Positions 14,443 to 18,262 of a DNA stretch of 18,262 nt are shown piece after piece (position 1 is the first letter of the stretch; each line of letters begins with the position of its first letter). The translations under genes were made by a program, and so were the position numbers. Origin of the DNA: CAVQRC01 sp963715045. Lineage in GTDB: Bacteria > Planctomycetota > Planctomycetia > Pirellulales > Lacipirellulaceae. The notes under the pieces are model-generated. The model was given only the letters and a program-made list of their open reading frames with translations. It was not told where the DNA came from and did not search any database. The DNA lies in assembly GCA_963715045.1 (NCBI GenBank), contig CAVQRC010000013.1, positions 1 through 18,262 on the forward strand, read 5' to 3'.

Positions 14443-15420
14443 ATGAGACGAGACATCAAGCGGGCGTTGGTCCTGTTGCTGGTGACGCTTTTTTCCGGCG
14501 TCGTTCCCCCCGCGTCCGCCGATCCTCCGAATCGCTGGCAGCAAACCGAGGCGGAATCGCTGGCACGGATCGGCCCCAGCGGGGTGCTCTGGAGGTTCAA
14601 CTACGCGGCAGATCAGACGATGCCTTACTTCGATCCGGTTTGTCTTGCCAGTGGTGGCCCATCGCTCACCTTCAACGCGCCCCCGGACCATGCATGGCAC
14701 CATGCGTTGTGGTTCTGCTGGCACACGATCGATGACGTCAACTATTGGGAGCATGTCCCGGCGACGGGCCGGCCGGCCGGCCACACGTCCTGGTCGAGCC
14801 CCGAGATCGTGACACGTGATGACGGATCGGCCCGGATCGTGATGCAATTGGACTATGCTCCGACAGATTCCAGACCGGTCCAACCCGTGTTGAGCGAGGT
14901 CCGCGTGCTGGACATCTCGTCGCCGACTTCCAGCGGTCGGTACGAGATCGCCTGGGATGCGACGTTTCGAGCCGTCGACCGGGACGTCGTGCTCGCCTGC
15001 ACACCGATTCCGCCGCATCCCCAGGGTAAACCCTGGGGCGGTTACGCCGGCTTGTCCGTTCGGTTCGCGGAGGATCTCCGTCAGCGGCGGGCGGTTACCG
15101 ATCGCGGCGAAGTTACGTTCGATTCCGGTGGCGTGCATCGGTCCGAGGGTCTGGCGTGCAGCTACGAAGGGTCCCTGCAGGGCAGGCCCGCCGGAATCGC
15201 GATCCTCTCCCATCCGGACAACAAGCGAAATCCAACGCCCTTCTATGTGATCCGGTCATCGATGAGCTACCTCAATCCCTCCTTTCTGCAATCGAGTCCG
15301 TATGTTGTTGCGGTCGGCGAGCCGTTGCGGCTGCGGTATCGCATCATCGTTCATCCCGATCACTGGTCCCCGGAACGCCTCGCGGAAGAAGTCTCCCGCT
15401 TCGGCCGGACAGCTCCCTGA
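14443..15420 (+). CDS. PmoA family protein (DUF6807), exported
   Basis: A 325-residue protein. The ATG at 14443 (MRRDIKRALVLLLVTLFSG) puts a Sec signal peptide, ending near PPASA, at the N-terminus; the same frame is open further upstream only because it reads through the palindromic repeats. Residues about 83-100 carry WHHALWFCWHTIDDVNYWEH, the family signature of the planctomycete methane-oxygenase-named PmoA/DUF6807 proteins, and the rest is a galactose-mutarotase-like beta sandwich (AGIAILSHPDNKRNPTPFYV near 250). The PmoA name is historical: this is not the copper methane monooxygenase subunit. Role unknown; these genes usually sit beside Gfo/Idh/MocA oxidoreductases and sugar hydrolases, as here, so a carbohydrate role is likely. 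Confidence 0.85.
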   Translation: MRRDIKRALVLLLVTLFSGVVPPASADPPNRWQQTEAESLARIGPSGVLWRFNYAADQTMPYFDPVCLASGGPSLTFNAPPDHAWHHALWFCWHTIDDVNYWEHVPATGRPAGHTSWSSPEIVTRDDGSARIVMQLDYAPTDSRPVQPVLSEVRVLDISSPTSSGRYEIAWDATFRAVDRDVVLACTPIPPHPQGKPWGGYAGLSVRFAEDLRQRRAVTDRGEVTFDSGGVHRSEGLACSYEGSLQGRPAGIAILSHPDNKRNPTPFYVIRSSMSYLNPSFLQSSPYVVAVGEPLRLRYRIIVHPDHWSPERLAEEVSRFGRTAP

Positions 15421-15698
15421 ACCGCCGTGGAGCCCCTCGAAACGGTCGGCACTGGTTCACCCGCACGGTGGTCCACGACACAGAGAACACCTTGAACGTG
15501 CTTTGTCTGGTCGAGGGAAGCGAAGTCGTGGTGGAGAGTCCGGCCGCCGCGTTCGAACCGTTCGTCGTCCGCTATGCAGAAACGTTCGTCGTACCAGCTG
15601 CGGTGGAGGCGCACTCGATCCGGCCGCACGGATCGGCTGAGAGGAGCGAATGCGTGACGGTGAAATCATCGGCTGCGGCCGGAGCGAATGACAAATGA
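15421..15698 (+). pseudogene. Remnant of a ManA-like cupin (mannose-6-phosphate isomerase class I C-terminus)
   Basis: Directly after the PmoA stop, a frame without a start encodes HWFTRTVVHDTENTLNVLC, LVEGSEVVVESPA, AETFVVPAAVEAHSI and RPHG...CVTVKSS, ending TGA at 15696-15698. This is the pattern of the C-terminal cupin of class I mannose-6-phosphate isomerases (strand, VLEGxxxV, LLPAAxxxxxI). Upstream, the same frame is only a shadow of the PmoA gene and has no signal for its own start. About 85 residues remain of a protein normally over 300. A short-repeat block begins at its end. The likely history is a ManA gene lost by deletion; a small stand-alone cupin is possible but less likely. 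Confidence 0.5.
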
Positions 15699-15732
15699 CA
15701 AGACGACGAATGAATCCCCAATGACCAATTCC
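15686..15732. repeat. AATGACNA-type short repeat block
   Basis: Degenerate copies of AATGACA/AATGACC/GACGAATG overlap the end of the ManA-like remnant and lie before the GH92 gene. It is the same kind of block as at 1424-1471. Confidence 0.5.
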
Positions 15733-15776
15733 TAAGTACTTATGCCGCACCGTCCCCCTGCCACGAGGATTCATTG

Positions 15777-18262
15777 ATGAGTAAGAACCTATTTCAGAAC
15801 CTGAGTGGACGCGCCCCACGGCCGGGAAATTCGGTTGCTGAAACCAGTTTTGGGATCGGCTTTAAGAACTTATTCCAAAAGCTGAGTGGACGTGTTCTCT
15901 TACGGCTGACGATTCTGGCAGCGGCGCTTTGGTTGACATCGGCCGGCGTTGCCAGGGATCCGGTCGATTACGTGGACTGCTTTATCGGAACCGACAGCTC
16001 GCGATGGATGCTGTATCCCGGACCGAGTATGCCCTTCGGGATGGTGAAGTTGAGTCCTGACAACCAGGACACGAAGTGGAAGGCCGGGTATGAGTATGCC
16101 GTCCCCAACGTCGCCGGATTCAGCCACATTCATTCGTGGGTGATGGCCGGCCTGCTCCTGCAGCCCTGCGTGGGGCCACTGCAAACGAATCCCGGTCCGG
16201 AACAGGATCCCGACGCCGGTTACCGTTCGCGAATCGACAAAGCCAGCGAAACTGCAACGCCCGGGTACTACGCCGTGACGCTCGAAGACTACGGCGTCCG
16301 CGCCGAGCTGACCAGCACCACCCGCACCGGCTTTCACAGGTACACCTTTCCCGAGTCCGACAACGCCCGGGTGCTTCTCGATCTGGCGATCCCGGCGGAG
16401 TACCCCTACGACGTGGAGTGGGCCTCGGTCACCCGTACCTCCGACCGGGAGATCGCCGGCTTCTCGCAGCAGCGTACGTACGATGGCTTCTCGGAGATGA
16501 CGAACGATTACACGGTGTACTTCGTGATCCGTTTCAACAGGCCCTTCAAGTCGTTCAATGGCTGGCGACATCCTCAGGCAGACGCAGTGACCCGCGGTTC
16601 GCGAAATCCCGAGATCATCCGCGACGCCGATCAGATTCACGGTCGTGGCGACGTGGGCGTCTTTCTCGAATTCGACACCACACCCGCGGAACCGCTGCTG
16701 GCACAGGTCGGGATCTCGCTGGTCAGCGTCGATCAGGCGCGGCTGAATTTAGACACCGAACTGGACGGCTACGACTGGGACTTCGACGCCGTCCGCAACC
16801 AGGCCCGCAGTACCTGGAACAGCCTGCTGGGAAGAATCAAAGTCGAGGGCCCTGACGAAACCGACAAGCTGAAGTTCTACACGAACTTCTATCGTGCCTA
16901 CGCCGCCCGGACGATCTGGAGCGACGTCAACGGCAAGTACGTCGACATGAACGAGCAGATCGCGACGCTCGCCGACCCCGCTTCGCCGATTTACGGCTGC
17001 GATGCGTTCTGGAATACGTTCTGGAACCTCAACCAGTTGTGGGCCCTGGTGACGCCCGACGTGACCAATCAGTGGGTGAAGTCGCTGTTGGAGATCTACG
17101 ATCGTGGCGGATGGCTGCCGAAAGGACCGACCGGTATTGAGTACTCGAGCATTATGGTGGCGTCGCATGAAGTGGCCCTCATCAACGCGGCCTATCAGTT
17201 GGGAATCCGCAATTACGATGTCGACAAGGCCTACGCGGCGATCCGGCACGTAATGACCGAGCCCGGTCGGGCCCATCCCGGCGGCGGGCTGGTGGGAAAT
17301 CGCAACCTGAAGCCTTATCTCGAGTTGGGCTATGTTCCCCATGGGCCGGGCACCGAACGCCACCATTTTGGCGACGACCGGCACGGTCCCGTGTCGAACA
17401 CGCTGGAATATGCGTTCGACGACTGGAATGTGGCCCAGATGGCGCTGGCCCTCGGCAAGCATGACGATTACGAACGCTTTCGCCATCGGGCCGACAACTG
17501 GCGCAATGTGTTCAACAAACAGACTGGCTTCGTGCAGCCGCGGTTATCTTCCGGCGAATGGTATGAGCCGTCGAAGCTCAAGAACCCCGACCGGTCCGAC
17601 TCGTGGTCGGGGACCGGATTCATCGAGGGGAACGCCTGGCAGTACACGTGGTTCGTGCCTCACGACGTGAACGCCCTCGTCAAGATCATGGGCAAGGACG
17701 AATTCAATCGACGTTTGAGTCAGGGGTTCGAACAGTCGGCGAAGTCGAACTTCAACGCCAGCGGCGACCTGTTCGCGCTATACCCCGTCAACCACGGCAA
17801 TCAACCCAACATGCAGGCCGCCTACCTGTTCAATTACTCCGGCAAGCCGTGGCTGACGCAGAAGTGGGCCCGGGCGATTATGGACCAGTACTATGGAACG
17901 ACACCTGCCGATGGCTGGCCGGGCGACGAAGACCAGGGGCAGATGGGAGCCTGGTTCGTGATGAGCGCGATGGGCCTGTTTCAGATGGACGGTGGCGGCT
18001 CCGTGCGACCGATCTACGAAATCGGCAGCCCGCTGTTCGAACGCATCGTCATTCAGCTCGACGAGCACTATTACCCCGGTCGCGAGTTCGTGATTGAAGC
18101 AGCGAACGTGTCGAGCAGGAATTGCTATATCCAGTCGGCCGAGCTCAATGGCGAACCACTCGATCGGCCCTGGTTCTACCAACAGCAGCTCGTCGGCGGC
18201 GGCAAGCTCGTGCTCCACATGGGACCCGAGCCAAACGAGAAGTGGGGAAGCGAACCCGCGAT
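15777..18262 (+). CDS. GH92 family alpha-mannosidase, exported (truncated by the window edge)
   Basis: 828 codons are visible; the C-terminus is beyond the window. The ATG at 15777 follows CGAGGA at eight bases and is the only ATG in frame before the mature domain. Residues about 3-42 are encoded by palindromic repeat sequence; the signal peptide follows (LLRLTILAAALWLTSAGVA, ending near residue 58). GH92 features in order are the N-terminal FIGTDSSRWMLYPGPSMPFGM, GFSHIHSW, CDAFWNTFWNLNQLW, FIEGNAWQYTWFVPHD with the likely general acid Glu617, YLFNYSGKPWLTQKW, and GDEDQGQMGAWFVMSAMG (716-733), the family's Asp-rich catalytic motif. Reaction: calcium-dependent hydrolysis of alpha-mannosides, probably exo-acting, outside the cytoplasm. 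It closes the sugar block, after a ManA-like remnant, which points to mannose-containing glycans. Confidence 0.88.
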   Translation, partial: MSKNLFQNLSGRAPRPGNSVAETSFGIGFKNLFQKLSGRVLLRLTILAAALWLTSAGVARDPVDYVDCFIGTDSSRWMLYPGPSMPFGMVKLSPDNQDTKWKAGYEYAVPNVAGFSHIHSWVMAGLLLQPCVGPLQTNPGPEQDPDAGYRSRIDKASETATPGYYAVTLEDYGVRAELTSTTRTGFHRYTFPESDNARVLLDLAIPAEYPYDVEWASVTRTSDREIAGFSQQRTYDGFSEMTNDYTVYFVIRFNRPFKSFNGWRHPQADAVTRGSRNPEIIRDADQIHGRGDVGVFLEFDTTPAEPLLAQVGISLVSVDQARLNLDTELDGYDWDFDAVRNQARSTWNSLLGRIKVEGPDETDKLKFYTNFYRAYAARTIWSDVNGKYVDMNEQIATLADPASPIYGCDAFWNTFWNLNQLWALVTPDVTNQWVKSLLEIYDRGGWLPKGPTGIEYSSIMVASHEVALINAAYQLGIRNYDVDKAYAAIRHVMTEPGRAHPGGGLVGNRNLKPYLELGYVPHGPGTERHHFGDDRHGPVSNTLEYAFDDWNVAQMALALGKHDDYERFRHRADNWRNVFNKQTGFVQPRLSSGEWYEPSKLKNPDRSDSWSGTGFIEGNAWQYTWFVPHDVNALVKIMGKDEFNRRLSQGFEQSAKSNFNASGDLFALYPVNHGNQPNMQAAYLFNYSGKPWLTQKWARAIMDQYYGTTPADGWPGDEDQGQMGAWFVMSAMGLFQMDGGGSVRPIYEIGSPLFERIVIQLDEHYYPGREFVIEAANVSSRNCYIQSAELNGEPLDRPWFYQQQLVGGGKLVLHMGPEPNEKWGSEPA
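15782..15905. repeat. About 1.5 palindromic repeat copies inside the GH92 5' end
   Basis: Copy C (15782-15863) begins TAAGAACCTATTTCAGAACC, and copy D (from 15863) begins TAAGAACTTATTCCAAAA, 81 bases later. Copy C shares the exact 15-mer CCCACGGCCGGGAAA (15815-15829) with copy A at 14304-14318. Its right end GTTTTGGGATCGGCTT (15847-15862) is the imperfect reverse complement of its left end. Copy D is cut short near 15905, where the signal peptide begins. The repeat starts five bases after the A of the start codon and is in frame throughout. Confidence 0.75.

Overview
The window looks like a chromosomal segment of a high-GC planctomycete, probably of the Pirellulales/Planctomycetales type. The evidence is a DUF1559 pseudopilin-like gene followed by a small lipoprotein gene, a PEP-CTERM exported protein, a propeller/HEAT/cytochrome c protein of the planctomycete membrane-bound dehydrogenase type, a PQQ-like propeller starting with W-x-x-WRGPGRDG, a Tat-exported Gfo/Idh/MocA oxidoreductase, a PmoA (DUF6807) protein, and intergenic low-complexity repeats. 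No rRNA, tRNA, CRISPR array, transposase gene or phage gene was recognised.

Layout. 37-962 (minus): an exported protein with a metazoan-like F-spondin domain and a PEP-CTERM tail. 1664-4072 (minus): an operon of DUF1559 protein, small lipoprotein and secreted alpha/beta hydrolase. 4486-10581 (plus): an exported redox-like block made of a Cys-Cys beta-propeller with an internal coiled coil, a cysteine-rich PhnD-like binding protein, a PQQ-like propeller and a large cytochrome c protein. 10583-10860: a duplicated hairpin module between convergent genes. 10853-11899 (minus): an AraC-type regulator, divergent from a sugar block on the plus strand (12161-18262). That block holds a TIM-barrel sugar isomerase/epimerase, a Tat Gfo/Idh/MocA oxidoreductase, a PmoA protein, the remnant of a ManA-like cupin, and a GH92 alpha-mannosidase that runs off the right edge. 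The simplest reading is glycan or mannoside breakdown under AraC control.

Two themes stand out. First, five genes need a one-base frame change to read as full-length family members (near 97-102, 3010-3015, 6898-6906, 9415-9418 and 12256-12260). The one at 6898-6906 is a textbook A AAA AAC slippery heptamer directly before a stop codon; it would join the PhnD-like protein to the PQQ-like propeller, which has no convincing start of its own. The others may be assembly errors or real lesions. Second, a dispersed imperfect palindrome of 78-81 bp (always a multiple of three) occurs as a tandem pair starting at the Gfo/Idh/MocA stop codon, and again as about 1.5 copies inside the 5' end of the GH92 gene. 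There it stays open in the coding frame and adds about 40 residues before the signal peptide, much like the behaviour of Rickettsia palindromic elements.

All product names come from motif reading by eye, without database searches.
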